From an uncultured Clostridium sp. (GTDB lineage: Bacteria; Bacillota; Clostridia; TANB77; CAG-508), in assembly GCA_958438515.1 (NCBI GenBank), contig CAUBRZ010000008.1, forward strand, positions 1-51,728: DNA of 51,728 nt, read 5' to 3'. Numbering within the stretch: position 1 is the first letter of the stretch; every line of letters starts with the position of its first letter. Under the pieces are notes generated by a model that ran no database searches, was not told the DNA's origin, and worked only from the letters and a program-made list of their open reading frames with translations. Position numbers and translations under genes: made by a program. This document shows positions 26,797 through 35,020 of this stretch, piece by piece.

Positions 26797-26825
26797 TTGA
26801 CAAATTGTTAGTACCATATTATAAT
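26797..26825 (+). promoter_or_regulatory. tRNA-Leu promoter
   Basis: TTGACA (26797-26802), 17 bases, TATAAT (26820-26825): a near-perfect consensus promoter 35 bases before the tRNA. Confidence 0.9.
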
Positions 26826-26860
26826 AACAATTGTCGTAAATAACAACCAGTTCAATATAT

Positions 26861-26948
26861 GCAGATGTGGCGGAACTGGTAGACGCACAGGACTTAAAAT
26901 CCTGCGGTTGAATAAACCGTGCCGGTTCGATTCCGGCCATCTGCACCA
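26861..26948 (+). tRNA. tRNA-Leu (anticodon TAA)
   Basis: Acceptor GCAGATG pairs with CATCTGC, the anticodon loop is CTTAAAA in the stem CAGGA/TCCTG, a long class II variable arm CGGTTGAATAAACCG follows, then T arm GCCGG-TTCGATT-CCGGC, discriminator A and encoded CCA. Confidence 0.96.
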
Positions 26949-27029
26949 ATGACGTATCTGTTCAAACTAATAAAACAGATAGATACAAAAATCAATCAGA
27001 AAATAAATCTGGTTGATTTTTTTGTTGTC
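26946..27029 (+). repeat. Dispersed repeat, copy 2, with tRNA-Leu terminator
   Basis: Starts with the CCA of tRNA-Leu and matches 139-222 closely (AATGACGTATCTGTTC shared exactly). Its AATCAATCAGA/TCTGGTTGATT hairpin with a T run ends the tRNA transcript. Confidence 0.8.
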
Positions 27030-27061
27030 TAAAAACAATATAAAAATCATCCAAAAAAGAG

Positions 27062-27092
27062 TAAGCCTATCGTAATTCGGTAGGCTTATTGC
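27062..27092 (-). terminator. Terminator overlapping the MFS gene stop
   Basis: TAAGCCTA and TAGGCTTA stems around a short loop; the stop codon lies within the hairpin. Confidence 0.65.
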
Positions 27093-28305
27093 TTTCATAT
27101 TGTTTAATCTTTTTGCATAATTTCTTATTGATAAATATTTCAATTATACTTAATCCTAATAATATAAATTCTATTACTATTAACTCATATTTCATTAAAA
27201 TTAGTGTGAAAATTGCACTTAATATTAGTGTTCCTAATCTTCTATATACTTCTATATTTATTATAATTTCCTGTTGTTCTTCTTTATTAGTAATGTTTAA
27301 TGCTACGTCTTCAATATATATCTGGAACGAATCTCTTGTTGCTAATATTAAGAAGAATCCAAGTGACATTACTATTACTTTATGTATAAATGGTATATTT
27401 ATATAGTGCCCTATTATCAGTAATAAAAATGCTAAACATAAACAACTTGTTAAAGCTATACTCATTTTATCTTTTATTTTTAAATATATTTTACCACAAA
27501 TTATATTTCCAATAAGTCTTGCAATTCTTGAAATAAACACTATTGTTGTTATATAGTATGTTACCATCTCAATAGATAGATGTTTTTGAAAGTCATACTG
27601 CATAAATAATTTACTATTGTTTTGTCCCATTTTTATAATAGAATAAAATACTGCATTTGATATTATTACTAAAAATATAGTTGATGTTATTTTTATTTTC
27701 TTGTTATTTGATTTAATTTCTTTTTGTTCTTCATTTTTAGCTTCATAATACATAAATGCTATTCCAAGCAATAAGATATATGCAATAATAGATAAATACA
27801 TTGGCAAATATTGATTTATATTAAACAATTTTCCTGCTATTGCTGCTGTAAGCAATGTTATAATTGAATACATTATTTTTGATTTATTTCTTATTTTATA
27901 ATAATCATCTTTTCTATTTACGGCATTTAAGTTGCTTTTTAATATAATTTCATCCATATTTAAAAACATAAAAGCTATTTCATTAATACTTTTATACAAT
28001 AGCATTAAAATAAATGATTTTCCAAATGTCAATATAAATGCTGCTATCAACAATAAGATTGTTCCTAATCTTAAAGATTTAACATTACCTATCTTTTTTA
28101 TAGTAGATAATATTACTTTTTGTGATAATATGCATACAATTAAGGCTACCATTGTCATTGCTGTTATTTGACTTGCATTTAGACCTTTTACTAATGTCAA
28201 AAACAATGTATCTATTGGTACAAAGAATATCAAATCTCCTGTAAATGATGCAAATATAGGGTATATTTTTATACTTCTTTCTATTTTCTTTATATTTTGT
28301 TCCAT
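27067..28305 (-). CDS. MFS-type transporter
   Basis: 412 residues with about twelve hydrophobic segments and a basic central loop (about residues 190-205, EAKNEEQKEIKSNNKKIKI), the layout of a major facilitator transporter. Substrate unknown; no drug or sugar signature can be read with confidence. Start MEQNIKKIERSIKIYPIF. Only a weak AGAGA ribosome-binding site is present. The stop codon lies in a hairpin (27062-27092) that serves as its terminator. It lies between tRNA-Leu and integrase remnants and so may be part of acquired DNA. Confidence 0.8.
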   Translation of the reverse strand: MEQNIKKIERSIKIYPIFASFTGDLIFFVPIDTLFLTLVKGLNASQITAMTMVALIVCILSQKVILSTIKKIGNVKSLRLGTILLLIAAFILTFGKSFILMLLYKSINEIAFMFLNMDEIILKSNLNAVNRKDDYYKIRNKSKIMYSIITLLTAAIAGKLFNINQYLPMYLSIIAYILLLGIAFMYYEAKNEEQKEIKSNNKKIKITSTIFLVIISNAVFYSIIKMGQNNSKLFMQYDFQKHLSIEMVTYYITTIVFISRIARLIGNIICGKIYLKIKDKMSIALTSCLCLAFLLLIIGHYINIPFIHKVIVMSLGFFLILATRDSFQIYIEDVALNITNKEEQQEIIINIEVYRRLGTLILSAIFTLILMKYELIVIEFILLGLSIIEIFINKKLCKKIKQYESNKPTELR

Positions 28306-28658
28306 TTTAAATTATTCTCTTTCTCTATTACTTATATAGATGAATACTATCATAAATATATTGTTTTATCAATGAATATAAAAGATTTTTATAAAATTAC
28401 TTGAAAGTTTATAAATTTTATGTTAAAGTAAAGACAATGAATTGATTGATATTTGTATCAATCGTTATGAGAGCCGAAAAAGTTGTAGATAACTACTTCG
28501 TTGGCACCACCAGATTTATCAATGCTTTTAGAGTTTTTGATAAATCTATTTTTTTATTTAAAAATACTATCAGTATACAATTTGTATACAAAAATATTTA
28601 ATTTTCACATTTATATGTATGTTATTACCTATTCTGGGTAGATAATAACTTTTTTATT
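28306..28658. other. Intergenic stretch: repeat copy 2, tRNA-like end, terminator
   Basis: 353 bases without a gene. It contains a hairpin GATTGATA/TATCAATC (28444-28463), the 28-base repeat (28465-28492), the tRNA 3'-end-like word GTTGGCACCA (28500-28509), and a strong hairpin AGATTTATCAA/TTGATAAATCT (28512-28547) with a T7 run. The word matches the end of tRNA-Thr at 7439-7448, so this could be the attachment site used by the integrase remnant next door. Confidence 0.5.
28465..28492 (+). repeat. 28-base repeat, copy 2
   Basis: TTATGAGAGC then CGAAAAAGTTGTAGATAA; compare 7788-7814. Confidence 0.7.
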
Positions 28659-29225
28659 TTATGCAGTTGCTATGCTTAAAACATTTCCAATTACTTTTGC
28701 TGAATTTTCACTTGCTGTCTTATCTACATGAGCATATAAATTAGCAGTAGTATTAAAACTAGAATGCCCAAGCCATACTTGAATATCTTTCATGTGAACA
28801 GCATTTTTTAGAAGAAGTGACGCACAACTGTGTCTTAAATCATGTAACCTTATAGACTTTAGTTTGTTATTTACAATAATTTGGTGAAATTTATGTGTTA
28901 AATAGTCTGGTTTTATAAATGAGCCATCTTCATTAATACATACATAATTATCTGTATTCAAATAACTATCTTTAAATAATTTTTTGTTTTCTCTTTGTTT
29001 TTCTTTTTCTTCAATCAATAGTTCTTTTATTTCTAGAATTAATGATAGAGTTCTATAACTTGAGCTTGTTTTTGTTTTAGCTTCTGCTACAATTTGATGT
29101 TTTCCATCATAACTTGCTTCTGTTACTGTAAAATTAATTGTTATTGAATTATTTTCAAAATCAATAGCATCCTATTTTAGTCCAAGTATTTCTTCTCTAC
29201 GAAATCCATAAAATGCACCAATTAA
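28659..29225 (-). pseudogene. Tyrosine recombinase (integrase), truncated and with a nonsense codon
   Basis: The C-terminal catalytic half of a phage or ICE integrase. Visible catalytic residues: Arg in GFRREEILGLK, HDLRHSCAS (His and Arg), WLGHSSFNTT (His) and the Tyr in LYAHVDKTA. TAG at 29174-29172 replaces the Trp codon expected in GLKWDAIDF, and the N-terminal core-binding half is missing, replaced by a phosphoribosyltransferase fragment on the other strand. It is adjacent to a tRNA-3'-end-like word at 28500. It is nonfunctional as read. Confidence 0.88.
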
Positions 29226-29227
29226 AA

Positions 29228-29563
29228 TTGGATTAGATTACTTAAAAGAAAATTCTATTGATGAAAATGAGTGTATCTTATTAGTTGAGGGAAATCATGT
29301 TACAGGAGAAACTGCTAATATTGCTGTTAAAATGATAAGAGAAAAATTTGGAGAAGATGTAAAAATTATTTATGCTTCTTTAACCAGAGATTATACATAC
29401 AAAGATAGTGTAAAAAATATATGTTTTACTACTTGGGCAATGACTACAAATGAAAGAACTATCTAAGGAAGAATGTAATAAGTTAAATATTAACTATAAT
29501 TTAGTGTCTGTATATCCTTGGGAAAATGTAACTGAAGAACTAAATGAATTAAATAATATCTAA
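29228..29563 (+). pseudogene. Phosphoribosyltransferase-like fragment
   Basis: Open frame without a start. ILLVEGNHVTGETANIA resembles the PRPP-binding loop of phosphoribosyltransferases. The frame ends at TAA (29464-29466); the apparent C-terminus (ELSKEECNKLNINYNLVSVYPW) continues in another frame to 29563. The break is at AGA, not CGG. The 5' end abuts the integrase fragment, indicating a rearrangement. Confidence 0.6.
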
Positions 29564-29614
29564 TTAAATAAAGGAGAAAATCAATATTTCATATTTTCTC
29601 CTTTTACTAATGAC

Positions 29615-29750
29615 TAACATAGCATAAATGCTATGGACACTAATGTAATAATAGTATATGAAAATTTTTAGATTATATGCAATAAAAAACGATAGCCTTT
29701 TGAGCTATCGGATTATAATGATTACGTTCTTTTCAGAACGGACACTAATG
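29615..29750 (+). repeat. Tandem hairpins with a repeated GGACACTAATG tail
   Basis: Three small palindromes lie in the otherwise gene-free stretch 29564-29808: CATAGC/GCTATG (29619-29635), CGATAGC/GCTATCG (about 29690-29710) and CGTTCT/AGAACG (29725-29740). The first and third are each followed directly by GACACTAATG. They may be recombination or protein-binding sites of the old element. Function unknown. Confidence 0.5.
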
Positions 29751-29808
29751 TTTTATTAATTTAATTATAAACTATTCTATGGCAGAAAGTCAAGCAAAAT
29801 TCAGAATT

Positions 29809-30294
29809 TTATTCATTTTTTAGTGGTCTTAACCTATATAAACTTTCAAGTTGTGAATTAATCTTGTCCCAGTCATCTTGTGAAATAGTAACTAATTTTC
29901 CTTTTTTTCTATATGGATCTGTAATTCTTATTTTACTAACAACTTTTAATTGCTCAACTAAAACCGTAGAATCAACTTCTTCTAAATCGATATGAAACCA
30001 GAATCCATCATCTAATCTTTTTGTTGTTAGTGGAAGAATAGTACAGATAGGGGAATTCTTGGAAGTTCTTAATACTAAAACATGTCTTAATTTATTTTGC
30101 TCACTTCCAATATTAATTCCTAGATTGCACCAGTAAATAAAATTATTATATATTGGGAATTTAGGAAGTTTTCCATTATATCTTAAATTAGCTTTTTCTT
30201 TAGTCCATTCAGAAAATTGAATTGCATCAGAATTATTAATACTATTTAATAAAATTTCAGTTTCTTCAATATTATTGTGAATTTCATCATTCAT
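29809..30294 (-). CDS. MazF/PemK-like type II toxin-family protein
   Basis: 161 residues. After a 50-residue N-terminal extension, GINIGSEQNKLRHVLVLRTSKNSPICTILPLTT matches the MazF/PemK fold, and VEQLKVVSKIRI is the family's typical later strand. MazF toxins are mRNA interferases. No small antitoxin gene is found upstream or downstream, so it is an orphan or a domesticated regulator. GAGGTGA lies before the ATG. It lies among integrase and mobC remnants, consistent with mobile origin. Confidence 0.75.
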   Translation of the reverse strand: MNDEIHNNIEETEILLNSINNSDAIQFSEWTKEKANLRYNGKLPKFPIYNNFIYWCNLGINIGSEQNKLRHVLVLRTSKNSPICTILPLTTKRLDDGFWFHIDLEEVDSTVLVEQLKVVSKIRITDPYRKKGKLVTISQDDWDKINSQLESLYRLRPLKNE

Positions 30295-30419
30295 AATCTC
30301 ACCTCGCTTTTCAAATTATAACAGATTACAAACCATAAGAAACAAAAGTTTGTACATTTTATAAAATAATTTTACAATCCTATACATATTGCATTTTAAA
30401 TGTATAGGATTGTTATATT

Positions 30420-30742
30420 CTATATTGAAGTTATAAGTTTTTCTCTTATCTCATCACTAATAAAATCTATTCTTTCAATTACTTTATTAGTGCATTTAGT
30501 ATTTATAAAGTTAAATCTATTTGCAGTTTTTGCAATTTCATTTAGAGTTTTTCCAACGGATTTTAGTTCATCTATTATTGGTAAAAAATTGTATCAGATG
30601 GAGCATCTTTAGGCTGATAATTTGTAATAAGACTTCTAAGATAACTGCTTCCTGATAAATTTGCCTTTAAAGCATTTTTTTTAAATCTTTGATTTTCTTT
30701 TTCATTAAAATAAAAGATTTTTTTAATATCTCTTTTTCTCAA
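30420..30742 (-). pseudogene. MobC-like relaxosome accessory protein, frameshifted
   Basis: TTG start with AGAGGTG upstream. The first part (KRDIKKIFYFNEKENQRFKKNA, SYLRSLI) matches small plasmid mobilisation proteins of the MobC type; the second part (IIDELKSVGKTLNEIAKTANRFN) is in another frame after a poly-T tract near 30580-30590. No CGG is at the break, so this is ordinary decay. It shows that a mobilisable element was once here. Confidence 0.7.
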
Positions 30743-30774
30743 TTATAACACCTCTTTTCTTTATATAATTTAAA

Positions 30775-31365
30775 ATGGGGATTTGGGTGTCCCCATTTAT
30801 TTTGAATTTGTGTGGGAAGACTACCTTTTCAAAAATGATACAAAAAGAATTTAATAATTATCAAATTATAGAAGTTGACACAATCATTTCTGCATTACAA
30901 AGAACTGTACCCAATGTTCCAATTGGATTTATTCACGATAATTTAAAAGAAAATAGATTGCCTGAATTTTTAAATTTACTTATACAAAAGAATATTAATA
31001 AAAATGGAAAAGAATTAGGTTTTATTATAAATGGAGATTCTATTTTACCCGAAGAGTTATCTAAATATTTTGATTTAAAAGATATGATTGTTTATTATTT
31101 TGTAACTGAAAAGTTATCCCCTAAACAAATTCTAGAAAACTGTAGGAAATTTGATGCAAAGGAAGAATGGACTACTAGAAGGTCAGATGATGAATTATTA
31201 AATCATTTTAAATTTTATAAAGATATAGAAAAGAAGATTATAAGTGATTGTAAGATATATAATATAAAATGTATTGATACATCTGAAAACAGACAAATAG
31301 TATTTAATCAATTATTAGATGAAATAAAAGATGAATTGAATATAAAAAAATATGAAATAGTATAA
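30775..31365 (+). CDS. P-loop kinase-like protein with an altered N-terminus
   Basis: 196 residues. CGKTTFSKMIQKEF is the end of a Walker A motif, but the usual GxxGS before it is missing (ILNLCGKTT), suggesting that the 5' end was replaced. The rest (EVDTIISAL, GFIINGDSILPEEL, a lid-like arginine region near CRKFDAKEEWTTRR) resembles small nucleoside or adenylate-type kinases. The start lies in a hairpin (GGGGA/TCCCC) with no ribosome-binding site. Probably a truncated pseudogene. Confidence 0.5.
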   Translation: MGIWVSPFILNLCGKTTFSKMIQKEFNNYQIIEVDTIISALQRTVPNVPIGFIHDNLKENRLPEFLNLLIQKNINKNGKELGFIINGDSILPEELSKYFDLKDMIVYYFVTEKLSPKQILENCRKFDAKEEWTTRRSDDELLNHFKFYKDIEKKIISDCKIYNIKCIDTSENRQIVFNQLLDEIKDELNIKKYEIV

Positions 31366-31370
31366 ATTTG

Positions 31371-31560
31371 TTATAATTCTAAATCTCATTTCTTTTTCTC
31401 TCTTTTTATGTTCAAGTTGTTTTACAGAATCAATAGAAGTATAAATTTCTTCTTGAAAAAGTCTAATTAATTTTTTTGGCTCGTTAATATCAAATTTATG
31501 ACAAGTCCATTTTATAAATTTATCAACAGTTTCATATTGTTTATATTTTTATTTATATTA
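31371..31560 (-). pseudogene. Fragment of an unidentified accessory protein
   Basis: A minus-strand coding-like frame, YETVDKFIKWTCHKFDINEPKKLIRLFQEEIY, continues to EHKKREKEMRF without a start, and its 5' side has stops. No family recognised. It fills the 286-base gap between the kinase fragment and the nuclease. Confidence 0.4.
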
Positions 31561-31651
31561 TTTTTAATAAATTAGAAATAAAATCAAACATAGGTAAAGT
31601 TCTATAACTCGTTATAAATATCTTTAATAAGAAACTGAGTTTTTAGGAATA

Positions 31652-31680
31652 TTGATACTCGAAAATACATATGATATAAT
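31652..31680 (+). promoter_or_regulatory. Promoter of the nuclease gene
   Basis: TTGATA (31652-31657), 17 bases, TATAAT (31675-31680). It lies within what would be the 5' end of the longest frame, showing that translation starts further down. Confidence 0.75.
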
Positions 31681-31702
31681 TCTCCAAGAGGAGTTGGAAA
31701 TT

Positions 31703-32449
31703 TTGCGTAAAAAGAAAAGAAATAAAAATATAAGTGTAAAGCAAGCAATAGGTATTTTAATTATTTTTGTAATTATAAATATATTAGCATATTGGACTGG
31801 AAAAATTGATTATAATCCAAAGAATACACAAAATAATGTAAATATTTTTAACAAAACAACATATTCTAGTTTGCAAGACATACCTGAATATAATGGAGAA
31901 ATATGTGTAATTATAAATGAAAATAAACCGTATTTCAGTGAAGCAGATTATACTACAAAAATTTTTGAAGATTACAGTGAGTTAGATTATCTAGGAAGGT
32001 GTGGAGTGGCATATGCAAATATATGTAAAGAGATAATGCCACTACAAGGAGATAAAAGAGGAGATATTAGTTCTATCCGTCCAACTGGTTGGAAACAAGC
32101 TAAATTTGATGGAGAATATTTATATAATAGATGTCATTTGATAGCACATAGTCTTTCAGATGAGGATGATAATAAACAAAATTTAATTACGGGAACAAGA
32201 TATTTTAATGTTCAGGGAATGCTACCAATTGAAAGGCTAATTCTTGAATATATAAAGGAAAATCAAAATAATCATGTCTTGTACAGAGTTACTCCTATTT
32301 TTAAAGGAGAAAATCTTTTAGCAAGTGGAGTGGAAATGGAAGCGTATTCTGTAGAAGATAGTGGCAAATTATCTTTTAATGTTTTTGTTTATAATGTACA
32401 ACCAGGAGCAATTATTGATTATGCAACAGGAAAATTATTGAATAATTAG
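31703..32449 (+). CDS. DNA/RNA non-specific endonuclease (EndA/NucA type), membrane-anchored
   Basis: 248 residues from TTG at 31703 (MRKKKRNKN), chosen because GAGGAG is nine bases upstream and the promoter at 31652-31680 excludes the longer frame. A single membrane helix, AIGILIIFVIINILAYW, near residues 15-33 points to an extracellular catalytic domain. The family active site is NRCHLIAHSL (general-base His), followed by NLITGTRYFN with the metal-binding Asn. Related enzymes degrade DNA outside the cell for nutrition or DNA uptake. It has its own promoter and ends just before another promoter at 32450. Confidence 0.86.
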   Translation: MRKKKRNKNISVKQAIGILIIFVIINILAYWTGKIDYNPKNTQNNVNIFNKTTYSSLQDIPEYNGEICVIINENKPYFSEADYTTKIFEDYSELDYLGRCGVAYANICKEIMPLQGDKRGDISSIRPTGWKQAKFDGEYLYNRCHLIAHSLSDEDDNKQNLITGTRYFNVQGMLPIERLILEYIKENQNNHVLYRVTPIFKGENLLASGVEMEAYSVEDSGKLSFNVFVYNVQPGAIIDYATGKLLNN

Positions 32450-32478
32450 TTGACAAATTATGTAAAACAATATATAAT
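32450..32478 (+). promoter_or_regulatory. Promoter of the gene at 32563
   Basis: TTGACA (32450-32455), 17 bases, TATAAT (32473-32478): full consensus, starting directly after the nuclease stop codon. Confidence 0.85.
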
Positions 32479-32562
32479 CACTCTAAATTTAAATCTTTTT
32501 TACTATATTTCGATAGTAAATTTTCCAAGAAAAACAAAAAACAAATAGGAGAGTGATGTTTA

Positions 32563-33258
32563 TTGAATTTAGATTTAGTCAATAACTTAGTTAATGATGT
32601 GAAAAATAATAAATTTGTTCAAAACTTTATAAAGGAATTACGAAATTATTTAGAAAATAGTATATCAGAAAATAGCTATGTGAATAGTAAAAGGGAGGAC
32701 ATACCATTGGTTAATACTACTCATAATGTAAATAAAATAATTACAAAATATAGAGATCAAATGCTTATAGAAAGAGCTAATATTTTAGAAAAATATGCAA
32801 AACAGACATTAAATAAAGGAGAAATGTATTATATATATAGTAAAAATTCTAAAATGACAAATGGTTATAATTTATGTATTTGTGAAGAAGGGAAGAGTCA
32901 TACTGTTGTAAAAACAGATAGATCTAATTTACCTAATGGAGCTAAAATAGGAAGTGTATTAAGAAAATCTGAGGAGGGTTATACTTTAGATGAAGAAGCA
33001 ACTAAAGAGATTGCAAAAGAGATAGATAACATGAAGTCTAAACTATTAAAAGAACAAATGGAATTTTTAGAGAGTAAAAGAATTGAAGGACATATTTATG
33101 AAATGTCAGAAAATAATGGAGATAGAGCTTGTCTATTTGATATTACAAATGGTAATAATGAAGAAATAGAAGAGATTGATTTTCCTATGGAATTATTAAA
33201 AGATAGCAAAGAAGGAGATTTATTCACATATAAAAATGGGGAATATCAAAAATACTAA
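32563..33258 (+). CDS. Hypothetical protein, two-part repeat-like
   Basis: 231 residues from a TTG preceded by AGGAGAG. No recognised family. Residues about 78-115 (KGEMYYIYSKNSKMTNGYNLCICEEGKSH) and about 180-230 (EGHIYEMSENNGDRACLFDITNGN, then GDLFTYKNGEY) look like two copies of a small beta-rich module separated by a helical EATKEIAKEIDNMKSKLLKEQ region. No signal peptide. A strong promoter upstream suggests that it is expressed. Confidence 0.6.
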   Translation: MNLDLVNNLVNDVKNNKFVQNFIKELRNYLENSISENSYVNSKREDIPLVNTTHNVNKIITKYRDQMLIERANILEKYAKQTLNKGEMYYIYSKNSKMTNGYNLCICEEGKSHTVVKTDRSNLPNGAKIGSVLRKSEEGYTLDEEATKEIAKEIDNMKSKLLKEQMEFLESKRIEGHIYEMSENNGDRACLFDITNGNNEEIEEIDFPMELLKDSKEGDLFTYKNGEYQKY

Positions 33259-33396
33259 AAGCAATTTTTTTCTATTCAAAGTATAGCCTAAATTATATAA
33301 AATATGATAAAATAGTAAAAATGTATAAAATCAATTTATACTCAATGACTTTTAAAGTAACTTGTAAACTAATTAGTTAAGAAGGAGGAAATGCAA

Positions 33397-33885
33397 ATGA
33401 AAGTATTTAAAATTTCTGGAAAATCTCAGTGTTGTGGTCGGTGGAGTGAATTAAATGAAGATTTTATTGGTTATTTCACTAAGATAGAAAATAGCGATGT
33501 GATTATTGGATATATGGAAGAACAAAATAGTTCTTCATGTAGCTCAATAAGTACAATCGAAGGAATCTATATGGAAAAAGAAGAGAAAATTGTGTTTGAT
33601 GTAACTAATAATGGAAATTCAAAACAATTGCTCTATGTCTTTTTTAATTTGAAAAAAGATGGCATATGGACTGAATATGATTTTTCTGCAGGAAAATTTT
33701 TCAAAGATGGGCATGTAAAAGGGTATGCAAAAGTGAATATTGAGGAAGTTCCAAGAGACGTTGAAATTGAAAGAAATATTGAAGAAATCTATGCTGGGGT
33801 ACTTGATTTAAAATCAGAGGCGAATAAATTACCTATAGAAGAAAGTGAATATAAGAGTTATTTAGACATTCAGATTTTAAAATAA
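33397..33885 (+). CDS. Hypothetical protein with an in-phase CGG
   Basis: 162 residues, start MKVFKISGK. The second ATG (33397) is chosen because AAGGAGG is eight bases before it and only two before the first. Codon 15 (33439-33441) is CGG in CCG?WSELNEDF. A +1 shift there would stop after four codons, while the zero frame runs to a natural end. It is thus the second in-phase CGG not associated with a break. No family recognised; the middle is beta-rich (DFIGYFTKIENSDVIIGYMEE). It lies in the accessory region and probably came by transfer. Confidence 0.6.
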   Translation: MKVFKISGKSQCCGRWSELNEDFIGYFTKIENSDVIIGYMEEQNSSSCSSISTIEGIYMEKEEKIVFDVTNNGNSKQLLYVFFNLKKDGIWTEYDFSAGKFFKDGHVKGYAKVNIEEVPRDVEIERNIEEIYAGVLDLKSEANKLPIEESEYKSYLDIQILK

Positions 33886-33892
33886 TAGTACC

Positions 33893-33955
33893 GAAAAGAG
33901 AGAAAAAACCTAATGTTTTTAAGTTAATGACATTAGGCTTGCCCTCTCTTTTTTT
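33893..33955 (+). terminator. Two-part terminator after the 33.4 kb gene
   Basis: Outer stem AAAAGAGAG/CTCTCTTTT, inner stem CCTAATG/CATTAGG, then T7. Confidence 0.8.
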
Positions 33956-34029
33956 ATAATTTAATTTGATAATATAGGGACTGATAATATTTAAATATAT
34001 AAAGAAATTCAAAAATGTATAAAATTTGT

Positions 34030-34058
34030 TTGACAAAAGAAGATAAAGTAAGTATAAT
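34030..34058 (+). promoter_or_regulatory. Promoter of the AbrB-ABC operon
   Basis: TTGACA (34030-34035), 17 bases, TATAAT (34053-34058). AbrB starts 31 bases later. Confidence 0.9.
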
Positions 34059-34089
34059 AAGTATGAAAAGTATAACTGGAGGGAAAAGT

Positions 34090-34299
34090 ATGAAAAAAGA
34101 AAAGTTCGTAGGAATTAGTAAAGTTGGAGAAAAAGGACAAATTGTTATACCAAAAGAAGCAAGAGATATGTTTAATATAGAACCAGGAGATTCAATTATT
34201 GTACTCTGTGACAAAAAGAAAGGAATTGCTTTAATTAAATCAGAAGCAATTGAAGATGTTGCAGATGATATTTTGAATAGGAGTGTAGATAATGATTGA
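34090..34299 (+). CDS. AbrB/SpoVT-type DNA-binding regulator
   Basis: 69 residues from ATG at 34090, with GGAGGG eight bases upstream; the promoter rules out the longer frame from 34015. GISKVGEKGQIVIPKEARDMFNIEPGDSIIV is a swapped-hairpin AbrB domain. Its last codons overlap the ABC ATPase start by eight bases, so it is translationally coupled to the transporter and probably controls it. Small AbrB regulators encoded with an ABC-2 exporter are a common Clostridia arrangement. Confidence 0.9.
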   Translation: MKKEKFVGISKVGEKGQIVIPKEARDMFNIEPGDSIIVLCDKKKGIALIKSEAIEDVADDILNRSVDND

Positions 34300-35020
34300 A
34301 ATAGATATAAATAAACTATCAAAAGAATATAAAAATAAGATTGCTGTAGATTCATTAACATTAAAAATTAACAAGGGAGAATTATTTTCATTATTAGGAA
34401 CCAATGGAGCAGGGAAGACAACAACAATTAAGATGCTATCAACATTGATACGACCAACTAGTGGAAAAGTAAAGATAGAAGATTATGATTTAGAAAAAGA
34501 CAAAATGAAAATAAAAGAAATTATAAATGTATCACCACAAGAAACGGCTATTGCATCTAATTTAACTGTTTTAGAAAATTTAAAATTTATGGCTGGGGTA
34601 TACAAAATAAGCAATAAGAAAGAAAAGATAAATGAACTTATTGAGGAGTTTAGGCTAGAGGAAGTATTAAAACAAAAAGCAAAAACCTTATCAGGTGGAT
34701 GGCAAAGAAAATTATCAATTGCAATTTCTTTAATAAATAGTCCTAAAATACTATTTTTAGATGAGCCGACATTAGGTTTGGATGTTATCTCAAGGCAAGA
34801 ATTATGGCAGGTTATAAATAGGCTAAAAGGAAAAATGACAATAATTTTGACAACTCACTATATGGAAGAAGCAGAAAGTTTATCAGATAAAGTTGGAATT
34901 ATGGACAAAGGAAAGCTAATTGCATTAGGTACACCGAATGAATTAATTAAACAAGCAGGCACAGAAAAATTTGAGGAAGCTTTTATAAAATTAGTTACTA
35001 AGAGAGGAGATAAACAATGA
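34292..35020 (+). CDS. ABC transporter ATP-binding protein
   Basis: 242 residues. Walker A GTNGAGKTT, Q-loop region, signature LSGGWQRKL, Walker B ILFLDEPTLGLD and the switch His in TTHYMEEAE are all present. Powers the ABC-2 type permease encoded next, overlapping its start by four bases. Probably exports a drug, lipid or peptide; the substrate is unknown. Confidence 0.94.
   Translation: MIEIDINKLSKEYKNKIAVDSLTLKINKGELFSLLGTNGAGKTTTIKMLSTLIRPTSGKVKIEDYDLEKDKMKIKEIINVSPQETAIASNLTVLENLKFMAGVYKISNKKEKINELIEEFRLEEVLKQKAKTLSGGWQRKLSIAISLINSPKILFLDEPTLGLDVISRQELWQVINRLKGKMTIILTTHYMEEAESLSDKVGIMDKGKLIALGTPNELIKQAGTEKFEEAFIKLVTKRGDKQ

Noticed and set aside
30580..30592. The mobC break as another recoding site
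   Set aside because: It lies in a poly-T/A tract with no CGG, in a degraded region.
31652..31702. Longer N-terminus for the nuclease
   Set aside because: This segment contains its -35 and -10 boxes; translation starts at 31703.
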